Below, in pieces: positions 8,439 through 17,252 of a stretch of 64,000 nt of DNA. Below the pieces are notes generated by a model that saw nothing but the letters and a program-made list of their open reading frames with translations, was not told the DNA's origin and made no database searches. The position numbers were made by a program, and so were the translations under genes. This DNA comes from Oceanobacillus jordanicus (GTDB lineage Bacteria; Bacillota; Bacilli; Bacillales; Amphibacillaceae). The stretch lies in the NCBI RefSeq assembly GCF_022095695.1, contig NZ_JAIFZM010000002.1, positions 310,001 through 374,000 on the forward strand, in the 5' to 3' direction. Every line of letters begins with the position of its first letter. The first letter of the stretch is position 1.

Positions 8439-9302
8439 TTATCTTTTCCTCACAGGAATCCAGACTTCACTATACGCGTAATCCGCTTTCTTTTCATCCA
8501 TTTTAGTAAACGAAAAGGTAGGAGCTGGGATCACTTCATAATCGGAAGAGGGGAGCCATTCTGAATAGGTCTTTGCCATGGTCTCTTGTAGTGTTGATGG
8601 AAACGGCCCTTCATTAGGAAATATCGCCCACGTACAGGCATCAACGGTAACTTTATCTAAGTGATCACTGACGTTATCTTCCGTTGTTAATACACCGATC
8701 AAGTGCGTTAAATCACCCTCCTCTTTTAGAAATTGAGCATCCGCATCATAGGAAGCATTCACGATTTCATAGGGTTCGATATTTTGCAGGGAATGCATTT
8801 CCTCTTTTTGTTCGTCTGTAATGCTCTTCGCAAGCTCCACAATCGCGTTATTAACCCCTTCGAATTGCATCGGCACACGTTTACTTACACCAACTAAATT
8901 AAATGTTGGCTTATCTTCTATTCTAGATTCCATTGTTGTACCTCCTCGTACTGTTATGACAAATGTGAACTTCGGAAACGTTTTGCTTACTCCTCTTTTC
9001 ATTACTTCTGAGGGGAGAAAACCATTCCACTTTTTAAATGCTCTCGTAAAGCCGTCCACTGACTGATATCCATATTTGAAAGCAACATCTGTTACTTTTT
9101 CGCCTCGCAACAAATCCTTATTTGCCTCTGATAGTCTTCTGTTTTTTATATACTCATTTAATGTCATTCCGGATAGGTAAAAAAATATTTTGCGAAAGTG
9201 ATAATCGGAAACCCCGGCATATTCAGAAATAGTTTCAAGCGACAGATCATCCGTTAACCGTTCTTCAATATACTCAATGACTTGGTTTAGTTCCTTTAAC
9301 AC
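8439..9302 (-). CDS. AraC family regulator with GyrI-like effector domain
   Basis: The 287-residue protein carries an N-terminal AraC/XylS double helix-turn-helix (residues 1-100: LSLETISEYAGVSDYHFRKIFFYLSG, then VTDVAFKYGYQSVDGFTRAFKKWNG) and a C-terminal GyrI-like/effector-binding domain (about 125-287) that usually binds small hydrophobic ligands. This domain order is that of the Rob/SoxS-like or BmrR-like multidrug-responsive regulators. Translation starts at GTG 9302, which has AAAGGAGGG 5 bases upstream. No obvious target gene is adjacent. Confidence 0.88.
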   Translation of the reverse strand: MLKELNQVIEYIEERLTDDLSLETISEYAGVSDYHFRKIFFYLSGMTLNEYIKNRRLSEANKDLLRGEKVTDVAFKYGYQSVDGFTRAFKKWNGFLPSEVMKRGVSKTFPKFTFVITVRGGTTMESRIEDKPTFNLVGVSKRVPMQFEGVNNAIVELAKSITDEQKEEMHSLQNIEPYEIVNASYDADAQFLKEEGDLTHLIGVLTTEDNVSDHLDKVTVDACTWAIFPNEGPFPSTLQETMAKTYSEWLPSSDYEVIPAPTFSFTKMDEKKADYAYSEVWIPVRKR

Positions 9303-9505
9303 GTTATCCCTCCTTTCTGTCTATATGATAGCAAAGTAATATTTCAAATACTCGACATGTTTAATGGAAAAAATATCGATTCGTTAATGTTTGCAGAAGG
9401 ATAAGTGGAAACATGGTACGCAGTAGGTCATAGGGGAAAAATAATAAAAAGTTAAATATGACCTCTATGGATCATACTGAACGATTATGCCTTCGTAGGT
9501 CATAG

Positions 9506-9637
9506 CATTCACCTAATAAAATTTTTTATGGGACACTTAACAGGGATGGTAGTTTTAAAGCCTTACCTAGTACATGGAGATTATTTACCATTCCTGACCA
9601 TTTAACTAACATTCTTAAAGACGGATCTAAGCCATAA
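9506..9637 (+). pseudogene. Orphan coding fragment, start lost
   Basis: A 43-codon frame without a usable start reads FYGTLNRDGSFKAL, then PSTWRLFTIPDHLT and NILKDGSKP before TAA. The composition is protein-like and it ends cleanly, but the frame is closed by TAG just upstream. I read it as the 3' end of a decayed gene; the parent family is not recognised. The rest of the gap 9303-9796 shows nothing else I can support. Confidence 0.3.
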
Positions 9638-9796
9638 ACATTGATAAGTACAGTCTCCGCGCCATTATGGTAATATTAAGAAAGTAGCAATATTTGGGGG
9701 TATTTATGATGTCAATTCCTGAAAAGTCCATTGTAATCAAAGCAGTCAGCGAAAATTATCATTGCACATTGTCCATTATCAAAAGAAAGCAAACTC

Positions 9797-10123
9797 ATGT
9801 ATGAAGGGGTAAGCAATGGAAAAAAATTAGTTCTTTGCACTCCGAAATCAAAGCTACATGTAAACGGTAGAGGATGGTTCGACTTAAACACCAAACAAGT
9901 AGATTTATTAGATGGTGCTGACATATCACTTCTTGCAGTTCGTCTGGAGGGAAACAAAATCTATTATATTGACTTTAAGAAACTAAGAAAGGTAATGACG
10001 CCAGATATCATGCTAAAAAACCCTCACGAGGGAGAGCATTGGAAGTTATTTATATGGGACATTTATTTAAAAGTATCCGGTTATGAAAAGGAATTGTATA
10101 TTCAACCTAAGGTTTTGATATAG
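9797..10123 (+). CDS. Hypothetical protein, possibly frameshifted at its start
   Basis: The frame from ATG 9797 encodes 108 residues (ends LYIQPKVLI) with mixed beta-strand character and no recognised domain. The ATG has no convincing ribosome binding site. The same frame stays protein-like upstream (KIIIAHCPLSKESKL), while a different frame starts at ATG 9707/9710 with MSIPEKSIVIKAVS. A single indel near 9750 would join them into one longer gene, so this may be a disrupted gene. The following 335-base gap to 10458 shows no supportable feature. Confidence 0.4.
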   Translation: MYEGVSNGKKLVLCTPKSKLHVNGRGWFDLNTKQVDLLDGADISLLAVRLEGNKIYYIDFKKLRKVMTPDIMLKNPHEGEHWKLFIWDIYLKVSGYEKELYIQPKVLI

Positions 10124-10458
10124 GCTGTTAGTATATAGGTGATTTACTAGACTTTATTAGAAAGATAAGGTCTCTGAACCATGGAGAAAAATGCTAAACT
10201 GTACTTTCCAATCAAATAGAAACCAACATAGATTCGGAGTACAATCTTGCTTTTCATAGTACCTTGAAAGTATTGATGTATTCGGTTACTCAGGTGAATA
10301 TTTCCTAATAATCCATTTGCTAAGCAAACAGATATAGACAAACTATCCTCATTGATATTATAAGTCATTTTCTAATGTTCTAGAGAATAGACATAGAGTA
10401 AACAATAACTTAGTTATAATTGATTTGATACAAACAACACTACAAGGAGGAATATATA

Positions 10459-10716
10459 GTGCGATTAACAAGTTCTGCACGGCAAAAAATCTTAGAGCAA
10501 AACGAAGGGTTTACTAGGAAGACTTATTCTGAGGAGAGAAATTCTGAAGAAGAAAGAATTTACACCATTTCAGGTGGAGTACTTCATATACGTGCCGTAG
10601 GGAAAACATCTTGGGCTGACAGTCGATATGACAAGGAGTGGGTTGCCAGTGACGATGAAGCTCATAGGTTTTTATATAAGTATAAATCGGAAATGAATCT
10701 TGAAGGAATAGAATGA
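10459..10716 (+). CDS. Small conserved-looking hypothetical protein
   Basis: An 85-residue product starting at GTG 10459 behind a strong AAGGAGG site. It is rich in charged residues with an internal ISGGVLHIRAVGKTSWADSRYDKEW segment and ends LEGIE. There is no signal peptide or membrane segment. I do not recognise a named family. The good ribosome binding site and protein-like composition support it as real. Confidence 0.6.
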   Translation: MRLTSSARQKILEQNEGFTRKTYSEERNSEEERIYTISGGVLHIRAVGKTSWADSRYDKEWVASDDEAHRFLYKYKSEMNLEGIE

Positions 10717-10895
10717 TATATAATATAGAATGTCTCTCTCCCGGTTATCCTCGTAGTATTTACTCTATGAGGACTTGGGCTTGTCTAGATACGTCCTCGG
10801 TGTTGTAAGCGTGAGCGGATTAAAAAACGAAATATTTAAGCAGCATCTCTTTTGGATTAAGATAAGAGTCTAAGCTATACTGGGAAAAAGTGAAC

Positions 10896-10925
10896 AAAAA
10901 AAGAGCAAACCTAGTAAGGTTCGCC
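10896..10925 (-). terminator. Terminator of the DUF4352-like gene
   Basis: On the minus strand GCGAACCT and AGGTTTGC (8 bp, one G-U) close over a TACT loop and are followed by TCTTTTTTT. It lies just after the stop codon of the gene at 10934. Confidence 0.8.
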
Positions 10926-10933
10926 CATATTTA

Positions 10934-11557
10934 TTAATTGCTTAAAGAGATTTCTGTCATTTCAGTTCCGAATACTCCAGTTTGTGCTTGTAGTACCATG
11001 TTTGATAGTTCTTCGTCCGCACCAACTTCAATTACTATTTTACCGCTCTTCTCAAGGTTAGGGTTAATTTGTGTTAGGAAAAAGTCGCTCATAGCATCAC
11101 CCATAGCCATCATAACGGTTCCATCGGTTGTAGGCTCGTACTCCGTTCCGTCTGCGATTAGCTTAAAGAAACTAGAGTCTACCGTAATAGCCTCACTTTT
11201 ACCGTTCTGTACGTTTAAATCTAAAATAATGTATTTACCCGATGTTGTTGCATTATCTACATACTCGTTACCAGAGTTGATTTCAGAGGTTTCCTCTACG
11301 CCATTTACTGTAAATGTAACGTCTCCGACGGTTGAAGGCTCTCCAATTTTAGCAGTTTTTACTTCCTCCTCGGCAGGTTCCGAAGATTCTTCCTCTGCTT
11401 TTACCTCACTAGCTTGGTCGGTGCTTTCCTTGGAAGACTTGTTTGCAGTGTCAGCTTCTTCTTCTCCGCCACCTGCAATAGCTATAACAACTATAATTGC
11501 TAAAACCCATACCCATATTTTCTTATAGAATGGTTTCTTTATTTTCTCTTTTGCCAA
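10934..11557 (-). CDS. Membrane-anchored DUF4352-type extracellular protein
   Basis: This 207-residue protein has a basic N-terminus and one hydrophobic anchor (residues 12-29, WVWVLAIIVVIAIAGGG) with no lipobox cysteine, then a low-complexity acidic/serine linker (32-68) and a beta-rich domain (about 70-207). The pattern 'GEPSTVGDVTFTVNGV...KYIILDLNVQNG..A' and 'FFLTQINPNLEKSGKIVIEV' is that of the DUF4352/telokin-like immunoprotective extracellular family. Its function is unknown. It is monocistronic with its own terminator. Confidence 0.8.
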   Translation of the reverse strand: MAKEKIKKPFYKKIWVWVLAIIVVIAIAGGGEEEADTANKSSKESTDQASEVKAEEESSEPAEEEVKTAKIGEPSTVGDVTFTVNGVEETSEINSGNEYVDNATTSGKYIILDLNVQNGKSEAITVDSSFFKLIADGTEYEPTTDGTVMMAMGDAMSDFFLTQINPNLEKSGKIVIEVGADEELSNMVLQAQTGVFGTEMTEISLSN

Positions 11558-11811
11558 AGTATTTCCTCCTTAAATTTAGTGCATACTATCTATTTGTAAC
11601 ATGTTTGTAATAAAAAGTAAATACTATTAGCCTATTTATAAATAAAATATAGTTATATTAAACCTTAAGAAATTTAGTCAGTAAGTAATAGTTTTAAAAA
11701 GAGACGAGAGCATTTTATTTAAGCCCTCGGTGTTTTTTATTCATTAAGTACTACGGTATGTTTTATTATGGTAAAATTAACCTAAATATTATTGTCTATG
11801 GGGGAGTACGT

Positions 11812-13308
11812 GTGAATAATTCAGGGAAGTTGTTGAGTGAATTAATTGAAAATTATGGCATTAGGTTAGGTCCGCTAAATAATGATGAAGACTTCTTCCT
11901 TGAATTAGTAAAGGTGAGTCATATTGCAATTCGAGGGGAGGAGACGAATGACCTTTTTATTAACGTTAACTTATTGCTTGAATATGCACTTCGCAAGGAG
12001 CACTCTAGACTTACCTTAACGCTAACAGAAACATTATTGGCCATGCAACTACATACAAGAATCAAAATCACTGAAAATGCTGCCGTAACGAGACAATTAG
12101 GATGTGTGTTCTCCATACAATATAGCCAACATAAAGTTGAAATTTACTATAATGTCTTAAGATTAATGACAACTAGTACGAATGAACGCGGGATAGAGAA
12201 TATTAAAACCGTTTTGGGACCTTTATTGCACAAGTTTGATGCAAACATTTATGAGTGCTTTCATTTACCATTATCATTAGAACTGCTTCATACATACTTA
12301 GTTATTGATCGACATGCATTCAGCTCTTTATTATCAGATATTCTCATGGATTGGAATTTGTATGATGATCAAATTGATCCAATTATGTTTGAGAAGTTAT
12401 TATGGTATGCATTTATATCTGATAACAAAAGGATCTTAAAGGAACAAGTTACCAAATATGATAGCTTCATAAAAGCTGATAGATGGGGAATTAAATGTTA
12501 TCGATTTGTTAGACAAAATCTTAGTAGAAGTGACCAATTGGAAAAATTAAGGACCTCACCTGTTCTAAATCAATTATTAAATAGGTCTTCATATACATCG
12601 ATTGAGAAAGAAGCATTCTTGAATAAGATTTATGCCAAGATACATGAAAAGGAAAGTAAATTAAATATGGTTCAAGAATTACCCCATAAGCAAATCACGA
12701 GAAGTATTACAAGGTTATCATCATATAACCTACCACCAGATGTTAAGCTACAAGACATACACCATAAAAAAATAATCCATCTAGCAGTCTTTGAAAGTAA
12801 AGAAATGAAGCGAATTAGTAAAACAATACAAGTAGAAGTATTAACGGATGTTAATGAGAAGGAATTCTATGTAAATAAAGCTACCTTGAAAGCAATAAAA
12901 GGAAAAGTAGGGTCCGCATATATATATGTAGTTGATTATTCAAAAGAAAAGAAAAGAGAAAAAATAGAGGAAGAAAAGCTATTTAAATGGCCCTCTACTG
13001 AAATAAGCGGAGTGGGTTATGAGGAAGAAAACAACTCCACTGGGCTGAACGAAAAGAGTGCATTAAGAAAAATGGGATATCAGATCACTAACATGACTAG
13101 ACAGAAGCGATGGGAAATCTTACAGCATGCAGTACCAAAGTTAGGCTTAAAAAAAGTTGCCTATATTATCGCGAGTAATGTGAAATTAAGAAAAGGGCAA
13201 AAGAATGGCCTTCAAAAATTTAGCTATTCCATTTCAGAATGGGAGTATGACCTAGATAAGTTGAAATCCAGATATTATAAGAAGGAATTTATATGGCCTA
13301 GAACTTAA
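11812..13308 (+). CDS. Unknown protein upstream of DUF262 gene, possible defence module
   Basis: The product has 498 residues if it starts at GTG 11812, which has GGGGGAG 7 bases upstream; ATG 11758 would add 18 residues without a site. The N-terminal two thirds are helical with no recognised domain. The C-terminal 90 residues (ALRKMGYQITNMTRQKRWEI, then HAVPKLGLKKVAYIIASNV, then EWEYDLDKLKSRYY) look like a discrete conserved module, of a type I associate with proteins in restriction or defence loci, but I cannot name it. The next gene, 259 bases on, encodes a DUF262 protein. Confidence 0.5.
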   Translation: MNNSGKLLSELIENYGIRLGPLNNDEDFFLELVKVSHIAIRGEETNDLFINVNLLLEYALRKEHSRLTLTLTETLLAMQLHTRIKITENAAVTRQLGCVFSIQYSQHKVEIYYNVLRLMTTSTNERGIENIKTVLGPLLHKFDANIYECFHLPLSLELLHTYLVIDRHAFSSLLSDILMDWNLYDDQIDPIMFEKLLWYAFISDNKRILKEQVTKYDSFIKADRWGIKCYRFVRQNLSRSDQLEKLRTSPVLNQLLNRSSYTSIEKEAFLNKIYAKIHEKESKLNMVQELPHKQITRSITRLSSYNLPPDVKLQDIHHKKIIHLAVFESKEMKRISKTIQVEVLTDVNEKEFYVNKATLKAIKGKVGSAYIYVVDYSKEKKREKIEEEKLFKWPSTEISGVGYEEENNSTGLNEKSALRKMGYQITNMTRQKRWEILQHAVPKLGLKKVAYIIASNVKLRKGQKNGLQKFSYSISEWEYDLDKLKSRYYKKEFIWPRT

Positions 13309-13567
13309 AAGAGGAAAAAACAGCTGGGCCGTACATATTCTACTCGATATTATGAGTTATTCTGTTTGCTCGCTGATCGCGAAGTCGAAGTTAGTCTAAA
13401 GGTATCTGTTCAATCAATAGATATATAAATTACATCAAATTTCTTAGTGAATAATAGGTTATTAGTTTGAAAGGAGTAAGGCTTTTTAACTGTATAATTA
13501 TGTTAAAATACTATTAGAATAATTGGGTAATAGGAAAGATGTACTAAAAATAAAAAGGGGGGCAATG

Positions 13568-15262
13568 ATGAGTAGATTAAAAGATAATGGTATTTCAATA
13601 TATGAGGCTTTACAAAACATCAAAGAAGGAAAGTATGTAATGCCTGCTTTTCAAAGGCAATTTGTATGGGGAACGGAGCAAATTGAAAAGCTATGGGATT
13701 CTATTTTATTGGATTACCCTATTGCTACATTTCTATTTTGGCACGTAGATGACTCTAATGTTTCTTGGGACACCTATTTTTGTAATTTCTTATCAGATGT
13801 TACATTTAATAGCAGAAAACAGGCTGATTCTGTTAATTATGAGTTGACTAGCATAGATGTTAAAAAAACAAATATGGCGGTATTGGATGGGCAACAAAGG
13901 TTAACATCCTTGTTTTTATCCTTGTTAGGACAAGCATATATACGTCCGAACTACTCTAGAAGGAAATCTGGAGATAAGATTGTGACCAAACTTCTGATAG
14001 AACTCAACAAGAACAAGATATCTGTTGATGAAGAAGAATACAATAGCAAGAAATTTGATATCAAATTTAGTGAGAAAGTTGGGAGATTGAGTCCAACCCA
14101 GTTTGAATTAAAAAGCATTCTTGATGAGAAATTTCAAGATAAAACGACAAGAGAAAGTGCAATAGAAGAAGCCATCGTAAATGTTCCGGCAGATAGCAAG
14201 GAATACGCACGAAACATTTTGCAAAAGTTATATATTAAGATATTTGTAGAAAAACTGGTTAGATATACTGAAATTACAAACATGAAACAAGATGATGCTC
14301 TTGAAATGTTTGTGAGGTTTAATAGTGGTGGGAAGGCACTACGTAAATCAGAAATAACAATGTCCATCCTTGAAGCATACTGGCCTAGTGCCAAAAAGGA
14401 ATTTGGAAAAATACTCGTTGACTCCTACGCGGGATTTGATACGGACTTTATTATCCGTTCGGCACTAATGCTGTATGGTGATGTTGTAAAATCTAATATT
14501 AACAAAAAGATTGCAGAAGACTTGAAGAATGATTGGAATGGCTTCAAGAAGGCTTTAATAAATTTGGAGAACCTGTTGAAAGAGATGAGTATAGATGTAA
14601 ATCGTTTTTCGAGAAGCTGGAACGTACTGTTACCGATTATTTATTATGTTTATTTTAATCCTGACAGTTACAGCAAGAATTTCAAAGATGTGCGTGCATA
14701 TTTACTTAGAGCCATATTCTTTACTTATTTCCAATCCGGCACTACAGGTAAATTGCAACAGATGAAGAGCAACATAAACAATTTTGATTATGAAATTACA
14801 ATTGAAATGCTCGACCAAATAAATGATTTGAGGGTAACTGATGGGAAAATTGAAGATGTACTAAATTCGGAAAAAGGTAGCAGAGTTGGTGGCGAGGTTC
14901 TTTACTATTTAAATATTGAGTGGACAAATAAGAACTTTAAATACGAACAAGATCACCTTCATCCAGATAGTAGGTTTAGCGAAAGTAAGCCAGTATCCGT
15001 TTCTGTAGAAGATTGGAAAAGATGGCGCAGTATGCGTAATAGGCTTCCGAATCTACATTTACTTGAAGGAAGAAGTAACGGTAGCAAAAATGATATGCGA
15101 CTAGTTGATTATTATAACGATATGAACGATGATCAAAAGACAACATTTTATGAACAAGCTATGATTTCACCGGAGACTTCACTGGAGATAGAGGATTTTG
15201 AAAAGTTTTATGAAGCAAGAAAGGTAATACTTACGGAGAAGATACGTGAGTTGTTAGAATGA
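13568..15262 (+). CDS. DUF262-family protein (GmrSD-like, with HNH-like C-terminus)
   Basis: The 564-residue protein has the DUF262 (ParB/Srx-like) N-terminal domain: PAFQRQFVWGTEQIEKLWDS..PIATFLFW (about 26-58) and the hallmark DGQQRLT (107-113). A central 'MFVRFNSGGKALRKSEI' segment is the second family block. The C-terminus has DHLHP and RNRLPNLHLLEG..NGSK, resembling the DUF1524/HNH nuclease region of type IV GmrSD restriction enzymes and SspE. This suggests NTP-dependent recognition and cleavage of modified phage DNA, which is inference. I chose ATG 13568 because GGGGGG ends 5 bases upstream; ATG 13565 is also possible. Confidence 0.85.
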   Translation: MSRLKDNGISIYEALQNIKEGKYVMPAFQRQFVWGTEQIEKLWDSILLDYPIATFLFWHVDDSNVSWDTYFCNFLSDVTFNSRKQADSVNYELTSIDVKKTNMAVLDGQQRLTSLFLSLLGQAYIRPNYSRRKSGDKIVTKLLIELNKNKISVDEEEYNSKKFDIKFSEKVGRLSPTQFELKSILDEKFQDKTTRESAIEEAIVNVPADSKEYARNILQKLYIKIFVEKLVRYTEITNMKQDDALEMFVRFNSGGKALRKSEITMSILEAYWPSAKKEFGKILVDSYAGFDTDFIIRSALMLYGDVVKSNINKKIAEDLKNDWNGFKKALINLENLLKEMSIDVNRFSRSWNVLLPIIYYVYFNPDSYSKNFKDVRAYLLRAIFFTYFQSGTTGKLQQMKSNINNFDYEITIEMLDQINDLRVTDGKIEDVLNSEKGSRVGGEVLYYLNIEWTNKNFKYEQDHLHPDSRFSESKPVSVSVEDWKRWRSMRNRLPNLHLLEGRSNGSKNDMRLVDYYNDMNDDQKTTFYEQAMISPETSLEIEDFEKFYEARKVILTEKIRELLE

Positions 15263-15316
15263 TATACTTTTATATTTCGTTACACTTAGCGGAAGACATC
15301 AAGCCCCTTGGTAAAA

Positions 15317-15522
15317 CTTTTTCAATTAAATAGAAAAATACAACAGCTGAGATGCCGATTTAGCATAAAGATTATAGTCTCAGCTCCCCGCCCGAAAAAA
15401 GGTGTAGTACTTCTGTAATAATGGCAAAAGACACGGATATAATAATGGCTATATATAATCGTATTAGATTTATAATGATAATATAAGATAAAATAGCAAA
15501 CAGGAGAGAATGTCCAATCATT
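15317..15522 (-). pseudogene. Decayed duplicate of the vanZ-like gene
   Basis: This gap (15263-15621) contains no open frame but is clearly similar to the middle of the intact vanZ-like gene at 16135-16602, in the same orientation. Shared words include TTTTTCAATTA, ACAACAGCTG, CAGCTCCCCG and AATGGCAAAAGACACGGATA, then AGCAAAC and TGTCCAATCA at matching spacing. Small indels and stops break the frame. It is a tandem-type duplication in which one copy has decayed. Confidence 0.8.
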
Positions 15523-15621
15523 TTATAAGAACTAAGCTTGTACAGAAAAGAATAATAAGTTGTCGATTCTTAAACATGTCGTTGAAAATGATAAGGGACA
15601 GTAGAAAAGAGGAGGGCATAC

Positions 15622-16092
15622 ATGCATAACGATGGCAGTCTCCATGAAAAAGAAGGAAGATCTGTTTTAGTTTTTGAACGTCACTATCCAATTGCTCCTG
15701 AAAAGGTATTTCTATTTATAACGGATCCTCAATACTTCAGGCAGTGGTATCCATTTGCAACTGGCGATATGGATCTTAAAGTTGGTGGAAAGATAAAGTT
15801 TGATGATGGGGAAGGATCAACCTATGAAGCGGAGATTACCGAGATCAACCCTCCGTATTCGTTTTGTTTTAAGGAAATGGAGGACCTTTTAGAGATAAGC
15901 ATACAGGTAGCAGATCAAGGCTGTACCATGACGTTCAGTCATACGTTTGACGATCGAGCAATGGCGAAATATACAGCAGCAGGGTGGCATAGATGCTTGG
16001 ATGCCCTTGGTCAATTAATCCATGGTCAGCCTTTAGAATGGGAAGAAAATGGACCTGAATTACGTGAATACTACAAAGAAAAGTTTGAATGA
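15622..16092 (+). CDS. SRPBCC/AHSA1-type domain protein
   Basis: The 156-residue protein matches the START-like SRPBCC fold in its AHSA1 (activator of Hsp90 ATPase homologue-like) form: an N-terminal ERHYPIAPEKVFLFITDPQY...WYPFA strand-helix, a GGKIKFDDGEG hairpin, EITEINPPYSFCFK and a late TFSHTFDD...AAGWHRCLDALGQLI helix. Members bind small hydrophobic ligands or have no known role. The start has GAGGAGGG upstream. It sits between the vanZ remnant and the intact vanZ-like gene. Confidence 0.85.
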   Translation: MHNDGSLHEKEGRSVLVFERHYPIAPEKVFLFITDPQYFRQWYPFATGDMDLKVGGKIKFDDGEGSTYEAEITEINPPYSFCFKEMEDLLEISIQVADQGCTMTFSHTFDDRAMAKYTAAGWHRCLDALGQLIHGQPLEWEENGPELREYYKEKFE

Positions 16093-16130
16093 ATTATGGT
16101 AGTTTTGTTAATGAATGCAACAATAATATG

Positions 16131-16156
16131 ACGATCAACTATGTTGGTCGTTTTTT
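16131..16156 (+). terminator. Terminator after the SRPBCC gene
   Basis: ACGATCAAC (16131-16139) pairs with GTTGGTCGT (16143-16151), 9 bp with one G-U, followed by TTTTTT. It overlaps the 3' end of the convergent vanZ-like gene. Confidence 0.8.
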
Positions 16157-16602
16157 ATTGTGGGAATTTCATGTAGACTAATAAGTGGTTTTACCGAAGC
16201 AGCAGAGACTCTTGTTAATATTTTTTCAATTACATAGAAGAGCACAACAGCTGTGATGCCGATGACATTAGCAAACAGATCAAAGAATTCAGCTCCCCGT
16301 CCAAAAAAAGGCTGGACTATTTCTGTGACAATGGCAAAAGACACGGATAAAAGAAAGGCTATATGTAATCGATGAACATTTTTGCCAAACAAATAAGTTA
16401 ACACAGCAAACATTAACGAATGGCCAATCACCTCAAAAGCACTCACCTGCATCAAAGAGGAAACAGGAAAATACATTTCGGCAGAAGGCCTAGGTTGAAT
16501 TGAAAAGGATATTTGTCCTTTTTCTAGTAATGCTCCTACACTCTCTGTAAATAACCCTATGCATAGTACTATTATCCAAACAATTAACCATAACTTTCTC
16601 AT
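16135..16602 (-). CDS. VanZ-like membrane protein
   Basis: A 155-residue membrane protein with four hydrophobic segments and the VanZ-family signature: an N-terminal transmembrane segment, then 'GHSLMFAVLTYLFGK', 'SVSFAIVTEIVQPFFGRGAEFFDLFANVIGITAVV'. The E-x-x-Q..F..R..E..D..AN..G pattern is diagnostic for VanZ-like proteins. VanZ itself gives low teicoplanin resistance; most chromosomal homologues are of unknown function. A decayed copy of the gene lies 0.6 kb away. Confidence 0.9.
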   Translation of the reverse strand: MRKLWLIVWIIVLCIGLFTESVGALLEKGQISFSIQPRPSAEMYFPVSSLMQVSAFEVIGHSLMFAVLTYLFGKNVHRLHIAFLLSVSFAIVTEIVQPFFGRGAEFFDLFANVIGITAVVLFYVIEKILTRVSAASVKPLISLHEIPTIKNDQHS

Positions 16603-16733
16603 CGATTTTCCCCCTTGATTATAGGTATCTATTCTCTACTAAATGGGGCGGGTTTAAACGTCTGGAGACGAGTGGGTCAGACTTCTACAAGTAATCCCTA
16701 AATAAATTACTAGAAAAGAAAGGTGCGTTGTAT

Positions 16734-17096
16734 ATGGCGAATGTTAGCCAAGATATTCAAGATATGTCTATTACATCCTTGGAGTCAACTTTTAAAAAAC
16801 TTTCCAATGCTTATAAAAGCATGACCGAAAAAGGTTCAAATACGACGGTTGTCAAAAAAAGACGCGACGCAGTAAAAGTCGGTTTAGAAAGCCTTAAAGG
16901 CACCTGGTATGGGGAAGTGTTTATTTATGACAAAGAAGTCATCATTACTTCTAAAGAGATACTAGAACGTGTCATGCCATCAATCGAGAAACAAATAGCA
17001 AATGCAAAAGAAGGAAGTTCACAAAAAACAATAAATGAACGGCGCATAACGGCGCTTAAACTTGCAATTGATTCTTTAGAGAATCGTCTTAAATAA
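16734..17096 (+). CDS. Hypothetical helical cytoplasmic protein
   Basis: A 120-residue helical, highly charged protein without membrane segments. It contains two similar halves: KKRRDAVKVGLESLKGTW near residue 43 and NERRITALKLAIDSLENR at the C-terminus, suggesting an internal duplication of an 'RRxxAlklgleSLe' helix. I chose ATG 16734; TTG 16728 is the alternative, with AAAGG upstream of both. No family name is recognised. Confidence 0.6.
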   Translation: MANVSQDIQDMSITSLESTFKKLSNAYKSMTEKGSNTTVVKKRRDAVKVGLESLKGTWYGEVFIYDKEVIITSKEILERVMPSIEKQIANAKEGSSQKTINERRITALKLAIDSLENRLK

Positions 17097-17252
17097 TTCT
17101 GTTTTGCAGACTAGAGGCCTGACGCTCCTGTTAGACCACTATTTTGTCCTGAAATATTGGAATGTGGTAAAGTTTGTGGGAGAAACCTTGAATAAAGGGT
17201 TAGCACATTCTACATAATTTAAGGATTATTATCCAGCTTAGGAGGTAACAAC

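Noticed and set aside
10147-10368. Minus-strand open frame of 73 codons
   Set aside because: Part of it looks protein-like, but there is no ribosome binding site and no recognisable family; left as possible gene decay.
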